A stretch of DNA of 64,000 nucleotides, taken from NCBI RefSeq assembly GCF_903645285.1, contig NZ_CAHJXN010000003.1, positions 288,001-352,000 of the forward strand, read 5' to 3'. This stretch comes from Streptococcus thalassemiae. GTDB taxonomy: Bacteria > Bacillota > Bacilli > Lactobacillales > Streptococcaceae. Within the stretch, counting starts at the first letter, position 1. The number at the start of each line of letters is the position of its first letter. A program made the position numbers and the translations under genes. Positions 1 through 7,630 of this stretch are shown piece by piece. The notes beneath the pieces are model-generated. The model did not search any database. It had not been told where the DNA came from and saw only the letters and a program-made list of their open reading frames with translations.

Positions 1-2
1 CA

Positions 3-773
3 AGTTTCTTTAACTACTCTATGACTAGTTTTGAATTTGTGGGCTTAGATAACTATATCCGTATGTTTAAAGATCCTGTCTTTACAAAATCTCTGATTAA
101 CACAGTTATTTTGGTTATTGGATCAGTTCCTGTAGTTGTTCTCTTCTCGCTCTTTGTAGCGTCACAGACCTACCATCAAAATGCTATCGCTAGATCATTC
201 TATCGTTTCGTATTCTTCCTTCCAGTTGTAACAGGTAGTGTTGCCGTAACGGTTGTATGGAAATGGATCTATGATCCACTATCAGGTATCTTGAACTTTG
301 TGCTTAAATCAAGTCATATCATTACTCAAAACATTTCATGGCTTGGTGATAAGCACTGGGCATTGATGGCGATTATGATTATCCTCTTGACAACTTCAGT
401 TGGTCAACCGATTATCCTCTACATCGCTGCCATGGGGAATATTGACAATTCACTGGTTGAAGCGGCGCGTGTTGATGGTGCAACTGAGTTTCAAGTTTTC
501 TGGAAGATTAAATGGCCAAGCCTTCTTCCAACAACTCTTTATATTGCAATCATCACAACAATTAACTCATTCCAGTGTTTCGCTTTGATTCAGCTTTTGA
601 CATCTGGTGGTCCAAACTACTCAACAAGTACACTTATGTACTACCTTTACGAAAAAGCCTTCCAATTGACAGAATACGGCTATGCAAACACAATTGGTGT
701 CTTCTTGGCAGTCATGATTGCGATCGTAAGCTTTGTTCAATTTAAAGTACTTGGAAACGACGTAGAATACTAA
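3..773 (+). CDS. satB: Sialic acid ABC transporter permease, SatB-type (5' end cut by window)
   Basis: Inner-membrane permease of a carbohydrate ABC importer of the MalF type. The frame is already open before the first ATG at 21 (residues SFFNYS precede it), so the true start lies outside the window. Several hydrophobic segments are visible, and the EAA loop that contacts the ATPase reads VEAARVDGATEFQVFWKIKWP. It is followed 15 bases later by a second permease and then by sialic acid catabolism genes. That context suggests the SatABC sialic acid transporter known in pneumococcus. The substrate is inferred from the neighbours, and no ATPase gene is present here, as is usual for this family. 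Confidence 0.85.
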   Translation, partial: SFFNYSMTSFEFVGLDNYIRMFKDPVFTKSLINTVILVIGSVPVVVLFSLFVASQTYHQNAIARSFYRFVFFLPVVTGSVAVTVVWKWIYDPLSGILNFVLKSSHIITQNISWLGDKHWALMAIMIILLTTSVGQPIILYIAAMGNIDNSLVEAARVDGATEFQVFWKIKWPSLLPTTLYIAIITTINSFQCFALIQLLTSGGPNYSTSTLMYYLYEKAFQLTEYGYANTIGVFLAVMIAIVSFVQFKVLGNDVEY

Positions 774-788
774 AGAAAGGAGACAGCT

Positions 789-1628
789 ATGCAATCTACA
801 GAAAAAAAACCATTAACAGCCTTTACTGTTATTTCAACAATCATTTTGCTCTTGTTGACTGTGCTGTTCATCTTTCCATTCTACTGGATTTTGACAGGGG
901 CATTCAAATCACAACCTGATACAATCGTTATTCCTCCTCAGTGGTTCCCTAAAATGCCAACCATGGAAAACTTCCAACAACTCATGGTGCAGAACCCTGC
1001 CTTACAATGGATGTGGAACTCAGTATTTATCTCATTGGTAACCATGTTCTTAGTCTGTGCAACTTCATCTCTAGCAGGTTATGTATTGGCTAAAAAACGT
1101 TTCTATGGTCAACGTATCCTATTTGCCATCTTTATCGCTGCCATGGCGCTTCCAAAACAAGTTGTCCTTGTACCATTGGTACGTATCGTCAACTTCATGG
1201 GAATTCATGACACTCTTTGGGCAGTTATCTTGCCTTTGATTGGATGGCCATTTGGGGTTTTCCTTATGAAACAATTTAGTGAAAATATTCCAACAGAGTT
1301 GCTTGAATCAGCTAAAATCGACGGTTGTGGTGAGATTCGTACCTTCTGGAGCGTAGCCTTCCCAATTGTAAAACCAGGGTTTGCGGCTCTTGCAATCTTT
1401 ACCTTCATCAATACTTGGAATGACTACTTCATGCAATTGGTTATGTTGACTTCACGTCAAAATTTGACCATCTCACTTGGGGTTGCGACCATGCAGGCTG
1501 AAATGGCAACCAACTATGGTTTGATCATGGCAGGTGCTGCTCTTGCTGCTGTTCCAATCGTAACAGTCTTCCTAGTCTTCCAAAAATCCTTCACACAGGG
1601 GATTACTATGGGAGCGGTCAAAGGATAA
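789..1628 (+). CDS. satC: Sialic acid ABC transporter permease, SatC-type
   Basis: Second permease subunit (279 aa) of the MalG type, pairing with the upstream permease to form the transmembrane channel. The N-terminal membrane helix spans roughly residues 15-40, and the EAA loop reads LLESAKIDGCGEIRTFWSVAFP. The ATG at 789 is preceded by a strong AAGGAGA ribosome site. Only 15 bases separate it from the first permease, so the two are co-transcribed and probably co-translated. Transport of N-acetylneuraminate is inferred from the lyase and kinase genes that follow. Confidence 0.87.
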   Translation: MQSTEKKPLTAFTVISTIILLLLTVLFIFPFYWILTGAFKSQPDTIVIPPQWFPKMPTMENFQQLMVQNPALQWMWNSVFISLVTMFLVCATSSLAGYVLAKKRFYGQRILFAIFIAAMALPKQVVLVPLVRIVNFMGIHDTLWAVILPLIGWPFGVFLMKQFSENIPTELLESAKIDGCGEIRTFWSVAFPIVKPGFAALAIFTFINTWNDYFMQLVMLTSRQNLTISLGVATMQAEMATNYGLIMAGAALAAVPIVTVFLVFQKSFTQGITMGAVKG

Positions 1629-1680
1629 GAAACGATTTCTTTTACAGTATCAATTTGCTATTGCTAGCACTATCTAAAAG

Positions 1681-1709
1681 CCTCCGACAGTAAATGACAC
1701 TGTTGGAGG
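1681..1709 (+). terminator. Hairpin between satC and yhcH-like gene
   Basis: Eleven-base arms CCTCCGACAGT and ACTGTTGGAGG form a stem with a 7-base loop. The downstream T run is poor, so this is more likely a partial terminator or mRNA-stabilising stem that sets the permease-to-enzyme ratio than a full stop. Confidence 0.5.
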
Positions 1710-1753
1710 TGTTAGTTTTAATCGCTTAATGACGATTTTTAAAGGAGAAAATA

Positions 1754-2206
1754 ATGATTTTTGACGATTTGAAAAATATTAGCTTCTATAAAGGGATTCA
1801 TCCCAATCTTGACAAGGCAATTGATTATCTTTATGAACATCGTAAAGATTCATTCGAGTTAGGAAAATATGATATTGATGGTGACAAGGTCTTTCTAGTT
1901 GTTCAAGAAAATGTCCTAAATAAAGCTGAAAATGATCAGTTTGAACATCACAAGAACTATGCAGACTTGCATTTGTTGGTAGAAGGGCATGAATATTCGA
2001 GCTACGGTTCACGTATCAAAGACGAGGCAGTAGTATTTGACGAAGCAAGTGATATTGGCTTTGTTCATTGTCATGAACACTACCCACTCTTGTTGGGTTA
2101 TCACAATTTTGCGATTTTCTTCCCAGGAGAGCCACATCAACCAAATGGTTATGCAGGTATGGAAGATCAAGTTCGCAAGTATTTGTTTAAAATTTTAATT
2201 GATTAG
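1754..2206 (+). CDS. YhcH/YjgK/YiaL family protein, probable sialic acid anomerase
   Basis: A 150-aa cytosolic protein of the DUF386 (YhcH/YjgK/YiaL) cupin family. Family hallmarks include the conserved H-E-H stretch (VHCHEHYP) and a C-terminal FFPGEPHQPN motif. In E. coli the homologue YhcH (NanQ) is reported to speed anomer conversion of sialic acid, which fits its place between transporter and lyase genes. The start at 1754 follows AAAGGAGAAAATA. It lies downstream of a weak hairpin, so some transcripts from the permeases may end before it. The function is family-based inference. Confidence 0.82.
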   Translation: MIFDDLKNISFYKGIHPNLDKAIDYLYEHRKDSFELGKYDIDGDKVFLVVQENVLNKAENDQFEHHKNYADLHLLVEGHEYSSYGSRIKDEAVVFDEASDIGFVHCHEHYPLLLGYHNFAIFFPGEPHQPNGYAGMEDQVRKYLFKILID

Positions 2207-2237
2207 AATGATAGATCGAGATAGCTGATGACTATCT

Positions 2238-2345
2238 TATACTCTTCGAAAATCAAATTCAAACCGCGTCAGCTTCGCCTTGCCGTACTTAAGTACAGCC
2301 TGCGGCTAGCTTCCTAGTTTGCTCTTTGATTTTCATTGAGTATTA
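2238..2345 (+). repeat. BOX element, boxA-boxC form (no boxB)
   Basis: Begins TATACTCTTCGAAAATC and ends TTTTCATTGAGTATTA, the two ends being imperfect inverted repeats. The inner CGTCAGCTTCGCCTTGCCGTA matches the boxA section used in BOX-PCR typing, and CTGCGGCTAGCTTCCTAG is boxC. It sits between the yhcH-like and DUF624 genes. BOX elements are small non-autonomous repeats of pneumococcus and its relatives. Confidence 0.9.
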
Positions 2346-2446
2346 TTGAACACTTTTGAAAATTGAGTTTAAGAGTTGAATCTTATCAATTGATAAATCG
2401 GAATGATTTAGATAGTGATAGAAATGAAATGATAGGGGGAGCAAAG

Positions 2447-3091
2447 ATGTCACAAAAAGGAAGAAGTCTCATCAAGGCTGCATTTGATACAGATAATTTT
2501 CTCATGCGAATTAGTGAGAAGGTTTTAGATATTGTAACAGTCAATCTTCTCTTTGTAGTAACTTGTTTGCCAATCGTAACGATTGGAGTGGCTAAAATCA
2601 GCCTCTACGAGACCATGTTCGAAGTTAAGAAGAGCAGACGTGTTCCAGTTTTTAGAACGTATCTAAGAGTTTTCAGGCAAAATCTGAAACTAGGTTTTCA
2701 GTTGGGAATGTTAGAATTAGGAATTGTGTTTCTTACACTTTCAGATCTCTATCTTTTCTGGGGTCAAACAGCTCTGCCCTTCCAATTGGTGAAAGCTATT
2801 TGTCTAGGCATTCTTATCTTCCTCACTATTGTGATGTTGGCTAGCTATCCTATCGCGGCACGTTATGACCTATCTTGGAAAGAAATTCTTCAAAAAGGAT
2901 TGATGTTGGCTAGTTTTAATGCTCCTTGGTTTATCTTGATGATTGCAATTATCTTTTTGATTTTGATGATTCTATATCTATCAGCCTTTACCCTTCTATT
3001 GGGAGGATCAGCTTTTATTCTCTTTGGTTTTGGACTTCTTGCTTTTTTACAAGTGGGAGTGATGGAAAAGCTATTTGCTAAGTATGAGTAA
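2447..3091 (+). CDS. DUF624 (YesL-family) membrane protein
   Basis: A 214-aa integral membrane protein with about five hydrophobic segments (for example ILDIVTVNLLFVVTCLPIVTIG-like near the N-terminus). The spacing is typical of DUF624/YesL proteins, which are often encoded in glycan-uptake clusters and have no settled biochemical role. I chose the ATG at 2447 because AGGGGGAG lies 7-9 bases upstream. An upstream in-frame ATG-like start at 2363 has no ribosome site. It is flanked by a BOX element and the lyase promoter, so it may be a separate unit within the sialic acid locus. Confidence 0.75.
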   Translation: MSQKGRSLIKAAFDTDNFLMRISEKVLDIVTVNLLFVVTCLPIVTIGVAKISLYETMFEVKKSRRVPVFRTYLRVFRQNLKLGFQLGMLELGIVFLTLSDLYLFWGQTALPFQLVKAICLGILIFLTIVMLASYPIAARYDLSWKEILQKGLMLASFNAPWFILMIAIIFLILMILYLSAFTLLLGGSAFILFGFGLLAFLQVGVMEKLFAKYE

Positions 3092-3178
3092 GGGGTGCAA
3101 TTATTTCTGAAACTACTTTCAAACGCTCCAAACGCTATTCTATAAGCGAGAAACTAAAATCTAAGTGTCTATAAGATA

Positions 3179-3207
3179 TTGAAAGCCTTTTTGGTAAAGT
3201 GTATACT
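3179..3207 (+). promoter_or_regulatory. Sigma-A promoter for the lyase/kinase genes
   Basis: TTGAAA (3179-3184) and TATACT (3202-3207) are separated by exactly 17 bases, a near-consensus vegetative promoter. It would give a leader of about 50 bases before the N-acetylneuraminate lyase start at 3265. It shows that lyase and kinase can be transcribed apart from the transporter genes. Confidence 0.75.
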
Positions 3208-3264
3208 AAAGGAGTAAAGAAAGAATCTGCTTTAGCAGAAAATAAAAATAATAGGAGAAAATCT

Positions 3265-4182
3265 ATGTCAGATTTGAAAAAATATGAAGGTGTCATTCCA
3301 GCCTTCTACGCATGTTATGATGATCAAGGAGAAGTAAGTCCAGAGCGTACACGTGCCTTGGTTCAATACTTCATTGATAAAGGTGTTCAAGGTCTTTATG
3401 TCAATGGTTCTTCTGGTGAATGTATCTACCAAAGCGTTGAAGATCGCAAGTTGATTTTGGAAGAAGTCATGGCAGTTGCTAAAGGTAAATTAACTATTAT
3501 TGCTCACGTTGCTTGCAACAATACCAAAGACAGTATGGAACTGGCTCGCCACGCAGAAAGCTTGGGTGTAGATGCCATTGCAACAATTCCGCCGATTTAT
3601 TTCCGCTTACCAGAATACTCAGTTGCTAAATATTGGAACGATATCAGTTCTGCGGCTCCAAACACAGACTATGTTATCTACAACATTCCTCAATTGGCAG
3701 GTGTTGCTTTGACTCCAAGCCTTTACACTGAAATGTTGAAAAATCCACGTGTTATCGGTGTTAAAAATTCTTCAATGCCAGTTCAAGATATCCAAACCTT
3801 TGTGAGCCTTGGTGGGGAAGACCATATCGTCTTTAACGGTCCAGATGAACAGTTCCTAGGTGGCCGTCTCATGGGTGCTAAGGCTGGTATCGGTGGTACT
3901 TATGGTGCGATGCCAGAACTCTTCTTGAAACTCAACCAATTGATTGCGGATAAAGACTTGGAAACAGCGCGTGAATTGCAATACGCTATCAATGAAATCA
4001 TTGGCAAATTGACTGCTGCACATGGAAATATGTACGGTGTCATCAAAGAAGTTTTGAAGATCAATGAAGGCTTGAATATTGGTTCTGTACGTTCACCATT
4101 GACGCCAGTAACGGAAGAAGATCGTCCAGTTGTAGAAGCAGCTGCAGCCTTGATTCGTGAAACCAAGGAGCGCTTCCTCTAA
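3265..4182 (+). CDS. nanA: N-acetylneuraminate lyase
   Basis: A 305-aa class I aldolase of the DHDPS/NAL family that splits N-acetylneuraminate into N-acetylmannosamine and pyruvate in the cytosol. Seen: the carboxylate-binding GSSGE motif (about residues 48-52), the catalytic Tyr in YNIP (about 139) and the Schiff-base Lys in GVKNSS (about 167). I chose the ATG at 3265 because TAGGAGAAAATCT precedes it; an upstream in-frame start at 3199 lies inside the -10 box. It is followed 17 bases later by the ROK kinase. The symbol follows E. coli usage; in pneumococcus nanA also names a surface sialidase, which this is not. Confidence 0.93.
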   Translation: MSDLKKYEGVIPAFYACYDDQGEVSPERTRALVQYFIDKGVQGLYVNGSSGECIYQSVEDRKLILEEVMAVAKGKLTIIAHVACNNTKDSMELARHAESLGVDAIATIPPIYFRLPEYSVAKYWNDISSAAPNTDYVIYNIPQLAGVALTPSLYTEMLKNPRVIGVKNSSMPVQDIQTFVSLGGEDHIVFNGPDEQFLGGRLMGAKAGIGGTYGAMPELFLKLNQLIADKDLETARELQYAINEIIGKLTAAHGNMYGVIKEVLKINEGLNIGSVRSPLTPVTEEDRPVVEAAAALIRETKERFL

Positions 4183-4199
4183 TCCATAAGGAGGTATTT

Positions 4200-5084
4200 A
4201 TGACACACTACGTTGCAATTGATATTGGTGGAACAAATATCAAATATGGTTTGATTGACCAAGAAGGCCAACTTGTTGAATCGCATGAAATGCCAACAGA
4301 GGCGCATAAGGGTGGACCTCATATCTTACAAAAGACCAAAGGTATCGTAGCCAGCTATTTAGAAAAAGGCCCAGTAGCAGGTGTTGCCATTTCTTCTGCT
4401 GGGATGGTGGATCCTGACAAGGGTGAGATTTTCTATGCTGGGCCTCAAATCCCTAACTACGCAGGCACCCAGTTCAAAAAGGAAATCGAGACTAGCTTTG
4501 CTATTCCTTGTGAGATTGAAAATGATGTTAACTGTGCAGGTCTGGCTGAGGCAGTATCTGGTTCAGGCAAGGGAGCGAGTGTCACCCTTTGCTTAACTAT
4601 TGGAACAGGTATCGGTGGTTGCTTGATTATGGATGGGAAGGTTTTCCATGGATTTAGCAATTCGGCCTGCGAAGTCGGGTATATGCATATGCAGGATGGG
4701 GCTTTCCAAGACTTGGCTTCTACAACAGCTTTAGTGAAATATGTAGCTGAAGCACATGGAGAAGAAGTTGACCAGTGGAATGGTCGACGCATCTTTAAGG
4801 AAGCCACTGAAGGAAACAAAATCTGCATGGCTGGTATTGACCGTATGGTAGACTATCTAGGAAAAGGTCTGGCAAATATTTGCTACGTTGCCAATCCAGA
4901 AGTGGTCATTCTCGGTGGCGGTATCATGGGGCAAGAAGCTATTCTCAAGCCTAAAATTCGAAAAGCTTTGAAAGATGCTTTGGTACCAAGTTTAGCAGAA
5001 AAAACACGATTAGAATTTGCCCATCATCAAAATACAGCAGGGATGTTGGGAGCTTATTATCATTTCAAGACAAAACAATCCTAG
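4200..5084 (+). CDS. nanK: ROK-family kinase, probable N-acetylmannosamine kinase
   Basis: A 294-aa sugar kinase of the ROK family, with phosphate-binding motif DIGGTNIKYG at the N-terminus and a second ATP-site motif IGTGIGGCLIMDG near the middle. It most likely phosphorylates the ManNAc released by the adjacent lyase; that substrate is inferred from position. The usual ROK zinc motif (CxCGxxGCxE) is absent: the matching region reads GYMHMQDGAFQDLAST. The ribosome site AAGGAGG precedes the ATG. Translation is probably coupled to the lyase (17-base gap). The last 29 bases are duplicated at 6394-6422. Confidence 0.85.
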   Translation: MTHYVAIDIGGTNIKYGLIDQEGQLVESHEMPTEAHKGGPHILQKTKGIVASYLEKGPVAGVAISSAGMVDPDKGEIFYAGPQIPNYAGTQFKKEIETSFAIPCEIENDVNCAGLAEAVSGSGKGASVTLCLTIGTGIGGCLIMDGKVFHGFSNSACEVGYMHMQDGAFQDLASTTALVKYVAEAHGEEVDQWNGRRIFKEATEGNKICMAGIDRMVDYLGKGLANICYVANPEVVILGGGIMGQEAILKPKIRKALKDALVPSLAEKTRLEFAHHQNTAGMLGAYYHFKTKQS

Positions 5085-5096
5085 TTTGGAACTATA

Positions 5097-5157
5097 GAAT
5101 TAAGCAAAACACTTAATCACTACTTGAGTGAAAACTGTTTTGCTTAATTCTTTTTTT
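5097..5157 (+). terminator. Strong intrinsic terminator after nanK
   Basis: Perfect 15-base arms GAATTAAGCAAAACA and TGTTTTGCTTAATTC enclose a 24-base loop and are followed by seven Ts. This closes the lyase-kinase transcript. Confidence 0.88.
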
Positions 5158-5336
5158 GATGATGGAAAAACTGTCCAGTATATGAAAAGTGGTAGAAAGA
5201 CAAAGATGAATTACAAAAAAGTACGATAGGAGCAGATTTCCTACCATCGAAAAATATATGAGAGGAGATTCCCTTTAAGATAGCCTTAGAAGACGGTGAG
5301 ACGGTGCATGCTCTCCACTTTGTTTCTAAATACTAA
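5158..5336 (+). pseudogene. Possible decayed coding remnants in the 329-base gap between nanK and the hydrolase gene
   Basis: Two short open stretches look protein-like but have no start codon with a ribosome site. One reads FFDDGKTVQYMKSGRK and stops at about 5226. The other reads PFKIALEDGETVHALHF and ends SKY-stop at 5336. They could be leftovers of a gene broken when the hydrolase DNA entered. I do not recognise the family. The rest of the gap holds the nanK terminator and the hydrolase promoter. Confidence 0.3.
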
Positions 5337-5360
5337 AACCTAAACCAAGAAGAAAAGTGA

Positions 5361-5366
5361 TATAAT
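5361..5366 (+). promoter_or_regulatory. Extended -10 promoter for the hydrolase gene
   Basis: TATAAT preceded by TGA gives the extended -10 form TGnTATAAT. No convincing -35 is seen, as is common for extended -10 promoters. It lies 47 bases before the start codon of the hydrolase. Confidence 0.65.
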
Positions 5367-5413
5367 GAAATGTATGAGAAATTGACAAATTAGAATTTAT
5401 CGGGGTATTAGTT

Positions 5414-6211
5414 ATGAAATTTCATGAGTTTGGAGATAAAAATTTTCCGCATATATTATTGATACATGGTGGGGGTAATTCTTGGTGGAATTATCTTAGG
5501 CAAGCTTGTATGCTATCAGACGAGTACCATGTGATTTTACCAACTCTTGATGGACATGGAGAAGAATACCAAAGAGATTATATCTCAACTGAATATTCAG
5601 CACAGATAATAATGGATTATATAAAAGATAATTGTGGTGGGAAGTTGTTTGCATTAGGTGGTGTTTCTCTAGGAGGACAAATTGCGATGGAGTTATTATC
5701 ATTAGATGATAATATAGCTCAGAAAGCAATAATAGATGGCAGTATTTGTATACCTCAGCCTAGATTGGCAAAAATTTGCATAATAATTGTAAAACTCTTT
5801 GGAAAACTTATGTTTAGCAAATCGGTAAGTAAAATGCAACTTAATCTAATGAAAAAAATATACCCTAAAATGGCATATCCAAAAGAAATAGAAAACTATT
5901 ATATGGAAGATATGCCAAGACTTCCAATGAAGACACTAGTGACAATGTATAGAACATATATGGCGAAATATAGATTGAAAGATTCTATTGCAAAGAGCAA
6001 AGCACAGGTTTTATATATTTACGGTGAAAAAGAAATGGACTGTGTCAAGCAATCAGCAAAATTGTTTCAAAAAATGCATCCAGATTGTACTCTTTATGAA
6101 TCTAAAGGTTACAATCATGGATATTTATCAACTTATTTACCTTTAGAGTGGATGGAACTGATTAGTCCATTTTTGAAAAATGGTGAACTGAAATCAGGTA
6201 AAGATATTTAA
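5414..6211 (+). CDS. Alpha/beta hydrolase of unknown substrate
   Basis: A 265-aa protein with the alpha/beta hydrolase fold signature: oxyanion-hole region HGGG (LLIHGGGNSWW), nucleophile elbow GGVSLGG around residue 80, an Asp candidate in YGEKEMD, and a late catalytic His in GYNHGY. No signal peptide is seen, so it is probably cytosolic. Its codons are more AT-rich than those of the neighbours, and it sits between nanK and the regulator inside a duplication scar, so it is probably a recent arrival. A link to sialic acid, such as removing O-acetyl groups, is only a guess. Confidence 0.75.
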   Translation: MKFHEFGDKNFPHILLIHGGGNSWWNYLRQACMLSDEYHVILPTLDGHGEEYQRDYISTEYSAQIIMDYIKDNCGGKLFALGGVSLGGQIAMELLSLDDNIAQKAIIDGSICIPQPRLAKICIIIVKLFGKLMFSKSVSKMQLNLMKKIYPKMAYPKEIENYYMEDMPRLPMKTLVTMYRTYMAKYRLKDSIAKSKAQVLYIYGEKEMDCVKQSAKLFQKMHPDCTLYESKGYNHGYLSTYLPLEWMELISPFLKNGELKSGKDI

Positions 6212-6257
6212 AAAATGCCAGTTTGTCGAAGTAAAACAATTAAATAAAATTAGAGAG

Positions 6258-6292
6258 AGGAAGTAAAAGCAAATAGCCGATACTTCCTTTTT
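6258..6292 (+). terminator. Terminator after the hydrolase gene
   Basis: Arms AGGAAGTA and TACTTCCT are followed by five or six Ts. It closes the inserted hydrolase unit. Confidence 0.75.
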
Positions 6293-6326
6293 ATTGTCAA
6301 AAATTCAAAAACGGAAAGGGGAATTT

Positions 6327-6395
6327 ATGGAAGGACTGAAAACACAGATAAAGAAGGCATTAGCGCAAGGAGAAAGATTGGAAGACCACCTATGA
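6327..6395 (+). pseudogene. 22-codon start fragment of a lost gene
   Basis: ATG at 6327 follows a good ribosome site (GGAAAGGGG) and opens a frame reading MEGLKTQIKKALAQGERLEDHL before a stop at 6393-6395. The stop is formed exactly where the duplicated nanK 3' end begins. This looks like the 5' end of a real gene truncated at a recombination junction. A genuine short peptide cannot be excluded. I do not recognise the family. Confidence 0.45.
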
Positions 6396-6422
6396 GCCTA
6401 TTATCATTTCAAAACAAAACAA
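6394..6422 (+). pseudogene. Duplicated 3' end of nanK (29 bp scar)
   Basis: Positions 6394-6422 repeat 5050-5078, the last codons of the ROK kinase, with 27 of 29 bases identical. The copy sits directly before the inverted-repeat element that ends at the regulator gene. It suggests that nanK once abutted this element and that about 1.3 kb was later inserted between them. Confidence 0.75.
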
Positions 6423-6582
6423 GAGTCTGGGACAAAAAGATTTTGATTTTAGGAATTCTTTATTATAAATCTTAAAAACCGATAGATTAGACAAAAAAGC
6501 GAACAAGACAGAATTCTGAGTGTCAGATAACTCGTTTTGTTCGCTTTTTATATTTAAGGTTAGACTTTTGTCCCAGACTCTT
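6421..6582. repeat. 162-bp inverted-repeat element
   Basis: Ends with 17-base perfect inverted repeats AAGAGTCTGGGACAAAA (6421-6437) and its complement (6566-6582). Inside is a second perfect 13-base stem (6494-6506 with 6537-6549). The layout is that of a small non-autonomous mobile repeat that also works as a two-way terminator between nanK-side and regulator transcripts. The right end runs into the coding sequence of the RpiR-type regulator. I cannot say whether it belongs to the named RUP or SPRITE families. Confidence 0.7.
6494..6549. terminator. Bidirectional terminator inside the inverted-repeat element
   Basis: Stem AAAAAGCGAACAA with TTGTTCGCTTTTT has A/T runs on both sides, so it can end transcription from either direction. 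It lies just beyond the stop of the regulator gene on the minus strand. Confidence 0.75.
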
Positions 6583-7426
6583 TTCTGACACGTTTTTGTC
6601 TACGATAGCCGTTGAGTTTTTTATTTTCCCAGTAGCTATTAAAGATTTTTTCCTTGCTTTCGCGATTGATTTCCAAAAAGTAGGCATAAATCAAATCGAT
6701 AAAGAAGAGCATAGGAAGTTGAGCGGATATTCGTTGGATGTAGGAAGGTTGGCTGTGGGTGGCTACAAGAACAGTCTCTGTGTAGGTCTGGCTATCTTTA
6801 CTGGGAACACTTGAAAAGAGTACAGTCTTTGCGCCCATCTCCTTGGCATCTAATAGACTATCTAAAATAGAGGGAGTTGTGCCAGAAAGTGAGAAACCAA
6901 GTACGAGACAATTTTCATCCATGATGCTGGTTGTCCAGGCAAAGCCGTCTTGGTCTGTCAAAGCTTCGCAGACCACACCCAGACGCATGAACCGCAATTT
7001 CATTTCACGGGCGACGAGGCCAGAACTCCCTGTTCCGAAGAAGTAGATACGCTCAGCATCTTCGATTAGCTGGGCAATTCGTTCTAGTTGGACTTCGTCA
7101 ATCAAGTTTTGTGTTTGTTCCCTCATATTGCTATAACTTCTGAGGACTCGTTTGGTCAGTGGACTGTGCTTGGAGACTTGGTTGGCTTGATTTTCTGCCT
7201 CATGTTGGTATTGGAAAATAAATTCTCGGTAGCCAGTAAAGCCACACTTTTTAGCAAAGCGAGTTAGTGCAGCCTGAGAGATATGTAATTTTTGAGTGAC
7301 CTGTTGAGAAGATAAATCATCTGCAATCGTTTCCGTTTGTAAAAAATAATGAGCGATTTCTTGCTCAAGGTCTGTCATTTCTTCAAAATGGAGGTCGATA
7401 AGACTGGTAATATCTGGTTTGTCCAT
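6560..7426 (-). CDS. nanR: RpiR-family transcriptional regulator, probable sialic acid regulator NanR
   Basis: A 288-aa regulator with an N-terminal RpiR-type helix-turn-helix (about residues 1-80, including QVTQKLHISQAALTRFAKKCGF). It carries a sugar-isomerase (SIS) domain from about 120 to 250, with the phosphosugar-binding GTGSSGLVAREM. It is divergent from pbp2b and convergent with the sialic acid genes. Regulation of those genes by a sialic acid intermediate is known for pneumococcal NanR and inferred here. The last residues (KESGTKV) are encoded by the right arm of the inverted-repeat element, so its tail has been rewritten by that repeat. Confidence 0.87.
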   Translation of the reverse strand: MDKPDITSLIDLHFEEMTDLEQEIAHYFLQTETIADDLSSQQVTQKLHISQAALTRFAKKCGFTGYREFIFQYQHEAENQANQVSKHSPLTKRVLRSYSNMREQTQNLIDEVQLERIAQLIEDAERIYFFGTGSSGLVAREMKLRFMRLGVVCEALTDQDGFAWTTSIMDENCLVLGFSLSGTTPSILDSLLDAKEMGAKTVLFSSVPSKDSQTYTETVLVATHSQPSYIQRISAQLPMLFFIDLIYAYFLEINRESKEKIFNSYWENKKLNGYRRQKRVRKESGTKV

Positions 7427-7485
7427 AGGGAGGCTCCTTTACATGAGTCATACTGGAAGACTAGATTAGGGAATAGTCATACCTA

Positions 7486-7491
7486 ATTATA
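7486..7491 (-). promoter_or_regulatory. Extended -10 promoter of the RpiR-type regulator
   Basis: On the minus strand the sequence reads TGTTATAAT, an extended -10, about 60 bases before the regulator start. No good -35 is seen. Confidence 0.6.
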
Positions 7492-7585
7492 ACATATAAT
7501 ATAGGGATGGATAAATAAAAACGTATCTTGCCGTAAAAACGAAAAAAGCTTCTTACTTTTCCATAATTTTCTACTCAAATTGTGG

Positions 7586-7591
7586 TACAAT
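7586..7591 (+). promoter_or_regulatory. Extended -10 promoter of pbp2b
   Basis: TGGTACAAT at 7583-7591 fits the extended -10 form. It gives a leader of about 30 bases before the pbp2b start. Confidence 0.65.
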
Positions 7592-7630
7592 TAAGAGTAA
7601 GATTTTAAGTTAGAAATGAGACTGATTTGT

